64,000 nt of DNA. Origin: Ruegeria lacuscaerulensis (GTDB lineage: Bacteria; Pseudomonadota; Alphaproteobacteria; Rhodobacterales; Rhodobacteraceae). The DNA lies in assembly GCF_013033355.1 (NCBI RefSeq), contig NZ_WQDY01000008.1, forward strand, positions 62,001 through 126,000. The letters are read 5' to 3'. The translations under genes were made by a program, and so were the position numbers. Numbering within the stretch: the stretch's first letter is position 1; each line of letters begins with the position of its first letter. Positions 1 through 7,772 of the stretch are shown piece by piece. The notes under the pieces are model-generated. The model was not told the DNA's origin and searched no databases. It saw only the letters and a program-made list of their open reading frames with translations.

Positions 1-467
1 GCTACACATAGCAGGTGCAACAGGAGCAAGAGTTGAACGCCAAAACTCTCTAGTTCGGGCACGTGCCCGATCTGAGCAAAGGACCACAATGCCACTGTGC
101 CACCCAACAGTGCGATCGGTAGACCAACGCGAGGAACAGACAGCCCCACAATGATCATCGCTGCGCCTACAAGGCGGTAAACAAGGACGTCACCCACGGA
201 TGTCTGCCAAAGTAGACCAAGCATCTCTGGATCGACCATGCCGTCAACTCCGCCTGTTAAGGCGGCTCCACGAAGCATGAAGCCAATTGCCGTTGCGGCG
301 AGAGCAAGGCACGCTAAGGCCCTAGCTTGGCGCTTCATTACTCGGTGTATCGGGGCGACAAAGCCGGAATAGAAGCAGCTAACAATGATAAGCCCGGTGG
401 AGCCCGCAAAGCCGATGTAGAGCCCCAGCTTTACGAAGACTGCGGCAATACCCCAAATATCTGGCAT
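1..467 (-). CDS. copD: Copper resistance protein CopD-like membrane protein, partial (C-terminal part beyond the left edge)
   Basis: Reading leftward from the ATG at 465-467, the frame is open to base 1, giving about 155 residues. They begin MPDIWGIAAVFVKLGLYIG and contain several hydrophobic segments separated by short basic loops. This pattern and the position 2 bases after copC match the polytopic CopD family, which works with periplasmic CopC in copper import or tolerance. The start follows the copC stop so closely that translational coupling is likely. Only the N-terminal half is present, so the histidines expected later in CopD cannot be checked. The family assignment rests on hydrophobicity and gene order. 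Confidence 0.7.
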   Translation of the reverse strand, partial: MPDIWGIAAVFVKLGLYIGFAGSTGLIIVSCFYSGFVAPIHRVMKRQARALACLALAATAIGFMLRGAALTGGVDGMVDPEMLGLLWQTSVGDVLVYRLVGAAMIIVGLSVPRVGLPIALLGGTVALWSFAQIGHVPELESFGVQLLLLLHLLCV

Positions 468-469
468 GC

Positions 470-811
470 TCATTCCACGGTAAAGGAAAACTCGCCCTGC
501 ATCGCATGGCCGTCTTCACCTAAACCACGCCATTCGATGACATAGGTGCCCGTTCCATTGCTCGGCAGCGGGATCGTGAACTCTTGACCAAAACTTGTCT
601 GGTCGCCCAAATCCAGGCTTACTGCCGAGTGTTCTTCATGGGCCATCTCTATCCGTGTCAGCCGGATGTCCTTAGAGAAGTTGAGGCCAATTTCAGCGGG
701 CACAGCCGTTATTGTTGCTCCGTTGGCAGGGGTTGTTTCTTCGACCTTGGAATGCGCCAGCACGCCGCTGGGAAGAGCAACCATGAGTGCGAGCGTTATG
801 ATCTTTTTCAC
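470..811 (-). CDS. copC: Periplasmic copper-binding protein CopC
   Basis: This 113-residue protein has an N-terminal signal peptide (MKKIITLALMVALPSGVLA) whose predicted cleavage leaves His as the first mature residue. In CopC proteins that His is part of the Cu(II) brace. A second conserved stretch near the C-terminus, DGHAMQGEFSFTV, carries another expected His ligand. Length and the immunoglobulin-like beta pattern fit CopC. It is a periplasmic copper carrier that passes copper to CopD, whose gene starts 2 bases downstream. No metal-responsive operator is obvious upstream. Confidence 0.88.
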   Translation of the reverse strand: MKKIITLALMVALPSGVLAHSKVEETTPANGATITAVPAEIGLNFSKDIRLTRIEMAHEEHSAVSLDLGDQTSFGQEFTIPLPSNGTGTYVIEWRGLGEDGHAMQGEFSFTVE

Positions 812-942
812 GGTCCAGTCCTCAATTTATCCCGTTGGCACGTTGAATTTCACGAATGCACGCGATCACCGGATAGGTTCGCAGTTTCCGCAGCAAACTG
901 AGACTGGTTCGAATTGGTCTGACAGCACCCGCAATACGTCCG

Positions 943-1644
943 TCAGACAATGGCCCGGAGATCATCACTCTGCTCCTCTAAGTATTGTACAGTCTTACCT
1001 CGAAGAACGTCATAGGAAATGACGATGCTGCAAAGCGCAGCGAAGAAACACCACACCGAAGGTAGAACAAACAATTCATAACCGAAGAGCGTGACCAAAA
1101 ACGACGCTGTAAGCGCTAGGCCAAACTTGAAAGCGGTGGGGTTCGATGAGGCAGCGAGCGCAGTACATGCAGTAAAGAAGTAAATGTATTGGATGTTTGG
1201 GATAAGGGTCATACCTTGTAGGTACAAAATATGCCCTCCCCATTCATCGCTAGAGGTGGGAAGTACGGGGTGATTGATTGCGTTCAACATAAGGTAAGTT
1301 CCCACAGCCAAACCACCAATGATAAGTCCACCGAATAAGTGTTTACGCCACTTTCGCTTTTCGATCAGAAAACCTGCAGTTGGGCCAGCAACAGGCCAAT
1401 AGAAAAACGCGAAAAAAATGAAGCCATAGTTTACTATCGTTAAAAGTCTCAAAGACAATTGGTCGGATATCCCGAGCCAGACCAAACCCTCAAGACTTTG
1501 TTGTAAACCGAAAACTAACGGAAAAGATGACAGGAATATTAGGCCACACCCCAACTTCTGTCTGCATGCAGAAATCATGGTAGCTGCACCGGCAACGGAC
1601 AATATTCCCCCCGCGACAAAACTTGCCGTAGCTGAAAAGCACAT
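943..1644 (-). CDS. DUF6629 family integral membrane protein
   Basis: This protein of about 233 residues starts MCFSATASFVAGG, the conserved N-terminus of the DUF6629 family. It shows about seven hydrophobic segments, so it is an inner-membrane protein. I chose the ATG at 1642-1644 because the family begins at MCFSA and a GGAG lies 7 bases upstream, rather than the in-frame start 12 bases earlier. The function of the family is unknown. It sits between the copper genes and a small His/Cys-rich exported protein, all on the minus strand, but gaps of 130 bases on one side and 70 on the other argue against a tight operon. Confidence 0.75.
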   Translation of the reverse strand: MCFSATASFVAGGILSVAGAATMISACRQKLGCGLIFLSSFPLVFGLQQSLEGLVWLGISDQLSLRLLTIVNYGFIFFAFFYWPVAGPTAGFLIEKRKWRKHLFGGLIIGGLAVGTYLMLNAINHPVLPTSSDEWGGHILYLQGMTLIPNIQYIYFFTACTALAASSNPTAFKFGLALTASFLVTLFGYELFVLPSVWCFFAALCSIVISYDVLRGKTVQYLEEQSDDLRAIV

Positions 1645-1713
1645 GTTTAACTCCATTCAGTACATATATCTTTAGCCAGCATCATATGTCGGTGATTGTA
1701 GCAGCCAAGCTTT

Positions 1714-2079
1714 TCATCTCACTATAGGCACACAAGGTCGGCTTTTAGCGGCCTTTTGACTTTGCAGATTACGAATTTGGTATTCCGGAAACAGCGGCAG
1801 CATTGGGAATGTCGGTTCGGACTCTGCAATCCGGGTTGCGAAATGCGGGCACAAACCTGTCGGATACTCGGCAGGAAAGGGATTGCACTCTCCAGTTCCT
1901 GAACTATCTGGGTCATGGTGATTACTTGGAGCCGAGATGTCCCCGCTGCTCTTTTCCACTGCAGAGTGTTCAGCAGGATGCATATGGTCCTGACAGTGAA
2001 GGCCAGCGCAACCATTTGATAGAGCGTGAGCGACGCTGCCAAGGCTGGTCAGGATGACTAGAACGCTAACAAATAGCAC
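1714..2079 (-). CDS. Putative exported His/Cys-rich small protein
   Basis: This frame of 121 codons starts with GTG. Its first 19 residues (MLFVSVLVILTSLGSVAHA) look like a signal peptide. The mature part is rich in His and Cys (CAGLHCQDHMHPAEHS, NHHDPD, CNPF, CPHF), as expected for a small metal-binding periplasmic protein, and it lies beside copC/copD and DUF6629. No Shine-Dalgarno sequence is visible before the GTG and an in-frame stop lies just upstream, so the start is uncertain. I do not recognise a family. It could be a spurious frame, but the signal peptide plus metal-ligand composition favours a real gene. Confidence 0.45.
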   Translation of the reverse strand: MLFVSVLVILTSLGSVAHALSNGCAGLHCQDHMHPAEHSAVEKSSGDISAPSNHHDPDSSGTGECNPFPAEYPTGLCPHFATRIAESEPTFPMLPLFPEYQIRNLQSQKAAKSRPCVPIVR

Positions 2080-2280
2080 AAGTGACTATCGCCGGATGAC
2101 CATGGGGCTGGACGCTACTGCACGGGAGCGCCCGTGACAACGCCATACAGTTCGTCTCACGAAGGAAGGTCTCTCAATTGCATTCCAGTTATAGAACAAG
2201 TCAGTGTCAACGTGCTGTTCTGTACCTGATGCAGTCTCTTTGACTTGGTTGTGAGGCTGCTTTCGCTCGTGGGTTTTCAA

Positions 2281-2690
2281 CTACAGAATTTAACCGAGTG
2301 CAGTGTCGAAGCTATTAAAAGATAAATAGATACGGTTAATGACCGTACTGTGTTTATACAAGGTGCATTAACATAGTGATTACTATCGCTAACCTATTCG
2401 GTTTACGTTGGCTGATTTGCACTGCATAGGTAACTTAGTACTAAACTTTGCTATATACCAAACCATATTATGTACATCTTTAGTATATGCATACTGGTAA
2501 TAAATATCTGCATTTAGTATCTGCTATCGAGAGCATTAATATGCATATTCAGGTAATACAGTAAGGATTATACTAAGCATGTGATACTTAAGAGTGCATC
2601 TAAGTATCGGTACTAAATGTATATGTCAGACATACCTATTAGGCTCGGATACACATCTTGTATCTAATCCAATCTATATCCGTGCAGCGG
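2281..2690. repeat. AT-rich gene-free stretch with a cluster of palindromes
   Basis: No credible gene lies between about 2080 and 2873. From 2281 to 2690 the base composition falls well below that of its neighbours in GC, and the stretch holds several palindromes with related TTAGTA / TAAGTAT cores: TTAGTACTAA at 2435-2444, a near-palindrome at 2482-2495 (AGTATATGCATACT), AATATGCATATT at 2538-2549, and GATACTTA/TAAGTATC arms at 2583-2590 and 2601-2608. It could be an operator or partition-type array, a replication or mobile-element end, or merely AT-rich junk. It adjoins the resolvase gene on that gene's 3' side. Confidence 0.5.
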
Positions 2691-2873
2691 CAGACAGATC
2701 ACGTTTTTGCAATCTGTCCGCTCGGTTTATTTGCTCAACTGAGGGAGGGATAAGCCAGTATCGGCGCAAATGTACATGACTTGCAAAGAAGATAGATGAC
2801 CCGGCATGAGCATGCATCTGTTCAGGTTCAGATCGGCACTTGTCCAGCCAACTAACAACTAAGGTGGCAGCGG

Positions 2874-3434
2874 TCAGCTTTGACCTGCATTGAGTATCCG
2901 GTACACCGATGCACGGCTGATACCGAGGTCTTGGGCAATCTTGGTAGCGCCGACGCCTTCGCCTGCCAGAGTAAGCACCTCGTCCGACCTTGCCAATGCG
3001 GTTGGCTTGCGTCCTTTGTACTTTCCGGCAGCTTTGGCCTTGGCAATTCCTTCACGCTGACGTACCAGCATGATCTCACGCTCAAACTCGGCCACGCTTC
3101 CCAACAGGTTCAACATCAGCTTGCCTTGGGCAGTGGACGTGTCGAGACTTAGACCCAAGATCGTTAGGTGCGCCCGGACGGCGTCAAGCTGGCTGCGGAT
3201 TTCCATCAGGTGGGCCATGGAGCGCGCCAGACGGTCCAATTTGGTGACTACTAGGTGATCACCCTCTCGAATGAAGTTAAGCGCCTCTGTGAGCTTCTCA
3301 CGCGCTCTCACATCCACTGAGGATACCTGTTCGGTGAGTACCTTCTCGCACCTGGCTTTTTCCAGTTCCCTTAGTTGAGCATCAAGCCCAGCCGTTTGAT
3401 CCAAAGTGGAAGTCCTAGCATAGCCAACAAGCAT
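2874..3434 (-). CDS. Serine recombinase (resolvase/invertase family)
   Basis: This 186-residue protein has the whole small serine-recombinase architecture. The N-terminal catalytic domain starts MLVGYARTSTLDQ with the nucleophile at Ser9 beside Arg7; the conserved KLDRLARS segment follows near residue 65 and the GKLMLNLLGSVAEFERE helix near residue 105. The C-terminal helix-turn-helix (VGATKIAQDLGISRASVYRIL) lies near 160-182. It would cut and rejoin DNA at paired res sites and could resolve cointegrates or invert DNA. No transposase is next to it, so it is either a lone remnant of a Tn3-like element or a plasmid-type resolvase. A candidate res subsite lies 44 bases upstream. Confidence 0.88.
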   Translation of the reverse strand: MLVGYARTSTLDQTAGLDAQLRELEKARCEKVLTEQVSSVDVRAREKLTEALNFIREGDHLVVTKLDRLARSMAHLMEIRSQLDAVRAHLTILGLSLDTSTAQGKLMLNLLGSVAEFEREIMLVRQREGIAKAKAAGKYKGRKPTALARSDEVLTLAGEGVGATKIAQDLGISRASVYRILNAGQS

Positions 3435-3477
3435 GATCTGTTCCGTCTCTCAAAGTCCTAAATATTGAAATGCATAC

Positions 3478-3511
3478 TGTCTCAAAACCCGAAATCAATT
3501 TATGTGAGACA
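3478..3511. promoter_or_regulatory. Candidate resolvase binding subsite (34-bp, TGTCTCA/TGAGACA arms)
   Basis: TGTCTCA at 3478-3484 and its exact complement TGAGACA at 3505-3511 flank a 20-base, AT-rich core, making a 34-bp element that begins 44 bases upstream of the resolvase start codon. In Tn3-type res sites, subsites have arms beginning TGTC and subsite II is longer than the crossover site. Placement and arm sequence fit that pattern; binding is inferred. The rest of 3435-3806 shows no gene. Confidence 0.45.
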
Positions 3512-3806
3512 CAATTTGCGTGTGTGCCAGTTGTGCCTCTGGGGCAGGGCCTTGTGAAACAGCAATACTAAACAAAAGGGCCAGGACGTATGCTGACTAC
3601 CCCATGGGGGAACTCAGCCTGTCCAGAACTATAGATACGAGCTCGAAAAAATTCGACAAAACATCACAGTAAGTTCGGCCTAAGCAGCGGACATTGAAGC
3701 TGTATGCCGCGAATAACCGCCCTGAGCCCATCCCGCCCGATGCCGCACATCGCACCTATGCCCGCTTTCCGGGCCGGTGCACTGGCAGTCGACTTCTATA
3801 AATTTG

Positions 3807-4760
3807 TCAGAGTTTCCACTCGAACCCAACGGCTTTTTCGGACACCCCCCAGAGGCGCGACATGACAACCTTGTCATGGGCATGAGCGTTTAGTGTCCCT
3901 TTGCCGACCGGACCGACCGCTTCCATGCGGCCCGTCGGACCGTAGAGGGCGCGCTGCTCCGTCAATGCCCCTTCGGTAGCGCACATGACTTCGGGGTATG
4001 AGCCTTGTTCTGCGGTCTGGACCATCGGCGTTTTGGTCATCAGCCACCAGATGAAACGCATCGTGCGGCTGCCGCTTGTTGTGATCAGAGACGTCGCCGA
4101 TGAGCCGGGATGGCAGACGAAGACTTCAACATCTTTGCGCCCCACAGCGGCCAGACGTTCCTGCAATGCGTAGGCAAACATCATCTGCGCCAGTTTGCTT
4201 TGCGAATATGCGGTATTAGCGCCATAACCCTCATTCCAATTCATATCGTCGAATTTGATGGTCTTGAGCCCAAGGTTGTAGCCAAGGCTCGCGACGACCA
4301 CGATCCGGCCTTTGCTTTCCGCGATGCGATCAAAAAGCAGGCCATTCAGTAGAAAATGTCCGTAGTGGTTGGTGCCAAGTTGACTTTCGAAACCGTCGAC
4401 GGTCAGATTGCGCGTCGGCACCTGCGCGATGGCCGCGTTGTTGATCAGTGCGTCGATGCGGGGCACAGTCTTCAGGACCTCTTTGGCCGCCTCGCGCACG
4501 CTGGCCAGAACAGACAGGTCCATGCGGATGAAGCTAACATCAGCTTTCGCACCGAGTTCCTGTTTTAGGTCCGCGATTGCCGCCTCAGATTTCTCGGCTG
4601 AGCGGTTCAGCATCACCACCTTAGCGTTCTTCTTCAGGAGAATGCGCGCGGCTTGAAAGCCTGCGCCCGCGTTAGCGCCAGTTATGATGTAGGTCTTACC
4701 ATACTGGTCGCCGAGGCGCGCGGGTGTCCAACCTTTGGGTCCGAATGTCGTATCTACCAT
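3807..4760 (-). CDS. Short-chain dehydrogenase/reductase (retinol dehydrogenase / protochlorophyllide-reductase-like)
   Basis: The protein has about 317 residues. The Rossmann glycine motif TGANAGAG is at 27-34, NNAA at 107-110, the catalytic Ser at 158, and YxxxK with Tyr185 and Lys189. The order and the NHYGHFLL segment place it in the classical SDR subgroup that resembles retinol dehydrogenases and light-dependent protochlorophyllide reductases; it is an NAD(P)(H)-dependent oxidoreductase of unknown substrate. I chose the ATG at 4760 because AGGAGAC lies just upstream and the conserved fold starts soon after. It is divergent from an AraC-type regulator, which is its probable controller. 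Confidence 0.85.
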   Translation of the reverse strand: MVDTTFGPKGWTPARLGDQYGKTYIITGANAGAGFQAARILLKKNAKVVMLNRSAEKSEAAIADLKQELGAKADVSFIRMDLSVLASVREAAKEVLKTVPRIDALINNAAIAQVPTRNLTVDGFESQLGTNHYGHFLLNGLLFDRIAESKGRIVVVASLGYNLGLKTIKFDDMNWNEGYGANTAYSQSKLAQMMFAYALQERLAAVGRKDVEVFVCHPGSSATSLITTSGSRTMRFIWWLMTKTPMVQTAEQGSYPEVMCATEGALTEQRALYGPTGRMEAVGPVGKGTLNAHAHDKVVMSRLWGVSEKAVGFEWKL

Positions 4761-4921
4761 TTTCTGTCTCCTGCCAGCCCAAACCGGCGGATTGAAGTGC
4801 TGTTGTTTGAAAGCATAGATAGAACCTGACTTGGCACGCAAACAGACGATATCCTCTCGATTACTTGCCCAATCGTTTCAACTCCATTGCAAAGATGAAA
4901 GTCCTCTGCCAGCTAGAGTGC

Positions 4922-5803
4922 ATGAGCAGAGCACAGATCAAAAACCTTATCGAGCGCCGTCTGCCAGAGGCAGGCCTCGTCGATACCGTGTTGAAAGGCG
5001 TTCAGCTTTTCCGGGTGACCGAGGCTGTGCCCTGCATGCCTGCTGTCTACCAGCCAACGGTGGTGGCTATTCTCAGTGGCACCAAGGAAGCTGTTCTTGA
5101 CGGTGAGCACCATGTCTATGGCAGCGACAAATACCTGCTGTGCCCCATGACGTTACCAGTGGAGGCGGGCACGCCAAAGGCGTCCGAAGAAGATCCTCTG
5201 CTCGGTGTGGTGATTGCGCTGGAGCCACGGATGATGCGGGAGCTTACAATGGAAATTGAGACCGCCGCTGCTGGCAACAAACAATCGCGGGATTGCGCGC
5301 CATCGGCTTTAGCTTTGGCGTCCTGGGATGTTGGTTTCACGCAGGCTCTGCTGCGGCTTATCGAGTTGCTCGACAATCCGGTTGATCTGGAGGTGCTCGG
5401 ACAGGGGCGTATGCGAGAGTTTTGTTACGCGGTGCTCATGGGCGAGGCCGGGGCCGCCGCAAGGAGGGCCTTTGGCGTCGGCAACGAAATTGCGCGCATC
5501 ATCGACTACCTCTCGAACCACCAGAACAAGCAGGTCACTATCGACGACATGGCCAACCATGTCGGCATGAGCCGCGCGGTACTCCATCGGCGGTTCAAAG
5601 AAGCCACGACAATGTCCCCGATACAGTTCGTGAAATCCATGCGTCTGAACTACGCCGCCATGAAAATCGCGGAAGGGAAGACCGTGTCGGAGGCGGCGTG
5701 GGATGTAGGCTACCAAAGCTCCTCTCAGTTTAGCCGCGAGTTCAAAAGGATGTACGGCCAATCGCCCCGGCAATGGAGCAACGCGGTGCAGGTGCCAGAA
5801 TGA
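4922..5803 (+). CDS. AraC-family transcriptional regulator (AraC_N type)
   Basis: About 293 residues. The N-terminal half resembles the AraC_N (PF06719) sensor domain (ACMPAVYQPTVVAILSGTKEA-like segment), and the C-terminal hundred residues hold the two helix-turn-helices (QVTIDDMANHVGMSRAVLHRRF and KTVSEAAWDVGYQSSSQFSREFKRMYG). The start is uncertain: in-frame ATGs lie at 4895 and 4922, and I chose the latter because family members begin near it. It diverges from the SDR gene across a short gap. AraC_N regulators commonly control an adjacent SDR or aldo-keto reductase, so local control is likely. Confidence 0.83.
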   Translation: MSRAQIKNLIERRLPEAGLVDTVLKGVQLFRVTEAVPCMPAVYQPTVVAILSGTKEAVLDGEHHVYGSDKYLLCPMTLPVEAGTPKASEEDPLLGVVIALEPRMMRELTMEIETAAAGNKQSRDCAPSALALASWDVGFTQALLRLIELLDNPVDLEVLGQGRMREFCYAVLMGEAGAAARRAFGVGNEIARIIDYLSNHQNKQVTIDDMANHVGMSRAVLHRRFKEATTMSPIQFVKSMRLNYAAMKIAEGKTVSEAAWDVGYQSSSQFSREFKRMYGQSPRQWSNAVQVPE

Positions 5804-5896
5804 TTGACCTAAAGTGCACCCGATAGCTCAATTCTGGCGAATGTTCGATTTGAGTGGTGCAAAAGTCACTGGGCGTGCAGCACCGAATGACGGGTT

Positions 5897-5951
5897 TGTC
5901 CGCAAAGTGGGCCTTAAAGCTAGTTGCAGCAAACGACCGCATTGTCCCCAA
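5897..5951. repeat. Dispersed intergenic repeat, copy A
   Basis: These 55 bases match 33605-33659 at 44 of 55 positions without gaps, including the shared blocks TGTCCGCAAAGT and ACGACCGCAT. Both copies lie in gene-free stretches beside accessory genes. The conservation without a convincing reading frame suggests a small interspersed element. Confidence 0.55.
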
Positions 5952-5953
5952 CT

Positions 5954-6829
5954 TCAGCCTCCAGCTCCTCGGTACCCATTGACGTGCTCTAAACGCAGTT
6001 CTCTGTACCTAATCTTGCAGATCGCTTCGGTTAGCACCGGCAAAGGTACGTTGCCGTCGCCATAGCGCCCTGCCATACTGGGCAGCTTATGACCCAAGAG
6101 GATGTCATTGGTGTCAGGTTGCACACCAGCATGACGGCATGCATCTTTGAAGTTATGGCGGAATGAGTGGAAAGAGGTCTTGGCCGTCTTCACACCAATT
6201 CTGTCGATGTAGCGGTTAAAGTCTTTGCTGGCCTGATCTGAGTAGTAACCTGTCGCTCCCAGCTTTAGTTCAGGGAACAGTCGCTTGTGCCCTGTCTGTC
6301 TTTGAGCCTGTACGAAGCGGAGGAAGCCAAGCCGAACTAACTCGGGGTGTATGGGAACAAGTCTGCTTTTGCCGAACTTGACGCGTTGGTCTTCGTCGCT
6401 CTCTTGGACCCGAATTAGGGGTATACCCTCTTCATGGTCGATATCTGCAACGTTCAACTGGCATAACTCGTTCAGACGTGCGCCAGTCCATAGGCCGAGC
6501 AGTGGAAGCCAATACCAACTGGTATTGCTCAAGTCTGTATATCCCGGCACTGTGCGGAACCGCCTTGATTTGCACCCCGTGTACAGTGGGCTGTTGAAGA
6601 TGGTCTGCAGTTGCTCTTTGCTGAACGGGTCGTGTTGGTTTCTGGCGTTTTTGTTATCAGCTATCTTCATCGGCCCAAAAATGTCGGCAACCTCTTCGTC
6701 CAACTGTTTGTCTGCCCACTTCCATATCCCTTGCAGCCTTCCCAAGGCCTTGTTGACTGTGCTTAGGGATAGCGTTGGTAGGCCTATGCCGACAAGATCG
6801 TGCAGCCGTCCCTGACTATCTATAGCAGC
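5954..6829 (-). pseudogene. Truncated tyrosine-type site-specific integrase (N-terminus lost)
   Basis: The frame encodes the C-terminal catalytic half of a phage-type integrase: the Arg of GARLNELCQL, HSFRH as the HxxR box, the following LLGHKLPSMAGRYGDG with the His and the probable nucleophilic Tyr, and a short tail. Upstream the frame continues as far as about 6829 (LSLSTVNKALGRLQGIWKW), then meets a stop and turns into unrelated sequence, so the SAM-like N-terminal domain and the original start are missing. It is probably an inactive remnant of an integrated element. An internal ATG at 6745 might still give a 263-residue product. Confidence 0.72.
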
Positions 6830-6988
6830 TCAGCATTCACGGCCCCTTGTTCAACGCAGTTTGTCGAGAAGTTGACCAATGAGCATGAGGAATTGGCGTT
6901 TGATGAGTTCTCCCATGTGGACTTCTACTACAAGCCCGAGGCCGTGAAGGCATCAACCGATGCTGTTGCTAAGTCCTTCAATAGATGA
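6830..6988 (+). pseudogene. C-terminal remnant of an alpha/beta-hydrolase-like protein
   Basis: Beginning exactly where the integrase frame is broken, a plus-strand frame reads FVEKLTNEHEELAFDEFSHV and continues through DFYYKPEAVK to KSFNR and a stop. This looks like the last strand and helix of an alpha/beta hydrolase (catalytic-His region followed by a phenylalanine-rich end), but the catalytic Ser and Asp parts are absent. The identification comes from pattern only. The fragment marks the other side of the rearrangement that truncated the integrase. Confidence 0.4.
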
Positions 6989-6994
6989 AGTGAT

Positions 6995-7025
6995 GAGGCA
7001 GAGGTCACACAATGGTCTCTGCCTC
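6995..7025. terminator. Inverted repeat after the hydrolase remnant, possible terminator
   Basis: GAGGCAGAG at 6995-7003 is perfectly complementary to CTCTGCCTC at 7017-7025 across a 13-base loop. It lies 7 bases after the stop of the hydrolase fragment. No long T-run follows, so termination is likely weak or the site has decayed. Confidence 0.4.
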
Positions 7026-7242
7026 CTTGCCGACCAGCGGAAGTTAGCGCGAGGTTATGCAATGGCCGCTACGGGCTCAAACCAGACCTTCGATGCGGCT
7101 GGCGCAAATGGCCGCTTTGGGACGTCCTTGATTGTGCTTAGCTGTTCACAGTGAGCCGAAGCTGCGCCGTCTCCGAGGTCGGCAGTGAGCGCTTTCCACC
7201 ATTTGGTTGACGAGCAATCTCGCAGCCGATAGCCAGTGTTCT

Positions 7243-7290
7243 ATGGAAAACACTACGATCATCTCAATGACTTGGTGGCTGGCCTCCTGA
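7243..7290 (+). CDS. trpL: trp leader peptide (TrpL-like), 15 residues with tandem Trp codons
   Basis: The short frame MENTTIISMTWWLAS ends with TGA at 7288-7290. It closely resembles rhizobial TrpL (a 14-residue peptide with a run of Trp near its end) in length, its M-x-N-T start and the Trp run. Two consecutive TGG codons lie at 7273-7278, just before the first pairing segment of an attenuator. A second in-frame ATG at 7267 would give MTWWLAS. Stalling at these codons when charged tRNA-Trp is scarce should free the antiterminator. The downstream gene is a truncated trpS. Confidence 0.72.
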   Translation: MENTTIISMTWWLAS

Positions 7291-7349
7291 CAGGGCGGCC
7301 GGATGACCAAACGTATTCCGAGGCCGCCGCATGGGCGGCCTTTTGTTTT
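7279..7349 (+). promoter_or_regulatory. Transcription attenuator controlling trpS
   Basis: Four segments can be read directly. Segment 1 CTGGCC (7279-7284) can pair with GGCCGG (7297-7302). Segment 2 GGGCGGCC (7293-7300) can instead pair with segment 3 GGCCGCC (7322-7328) as antiterminator. Segment 3 pairs with segment 4 GGCGGCC (7334-7340), which repeats segment 2, to make a terminator with a 5-base loop followed by TTTTGTTTT (7341-7349). The Trp codons sit immediately before segment 1, so a stalled ribosome would mask it. This is the classical ribosome-mediated trp attenuation layout. Confidence 0.75.
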
Positions 7350-7394
7350 CCGAGCTTCCCGATGCGCCGTCTCCCTTTTCATAAGAAGACGCAA

Positions 7395-7772
7395 ATGAAC
7401 AGACCAACCATTCTTACAGGTGACCGCACCACGGGACCGCTTCACATCGGGCACTATGCGGGCTCGCTTGCTAATCGGCTGCGCTATCAGGACAGTCATG
7501 AACAATTTCTGTTGCTGGCGGATACCCAAGCCCTAACCGACAACGCCAATGACCCGGAAAAAGTCCGGCGCAGCGTAATGGAGGTAGCGCTGGACTATTT
7601 GGCCGTGGGCATTGATCCGTGTCGCACCACCATCTGCCTGCAATCGCATCTTCCGGCGTTGGCGGAGCTGTCGATGCTCTACCTGAACTTCGTCACGGTT
7701 GCGCGGCTCGAACGGAACCTGACGATCAAGGACGAAATTCGCGTGCGCGGGTTCGGGCGGGACATTCCCTGA
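7395..7772 (+). pseudogene. trpS: Tryptophanyl-tRNA synthetase, truncated to its N-terminal third
   Basis: The 125 residues start MNRPTILTGDRTTGPLHIGH, with the class I HIGH motif at 17-20, and run to the family's conserved TIKDEIRVRGFGRDIP. There the frame hits TGA and the sequence switches to rsgA on the other strand. A full TrpRS has about 330 residues including the KMSKS loop, so this copy lacks most of its Rossmann fold and cannot charge tRNA. The complete attenuator upstream implies it descends from a Trp-regulated synthetase. An intact trpS must exist elsewhere in the genome. Confidence 0.8.

Noticed and set aside
2086..2280. Minus-strand frame of 64 codons next to the AT-rich patch
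   Set aside because: No ribosome site, no recognisable pattern and composition like its non-coding surroundings.
2281..2690. CRISPR array
   Set aside because: The repeats are short, different and unevenly spaced palindromes, with no constant-length spacers and no cas genes in the window.
7146..7529. Open frame antisense to the attenuator and trpS
   Set aside because: It lies across a clear leader, terminator and trpS start, and its sequence has no family pattern.
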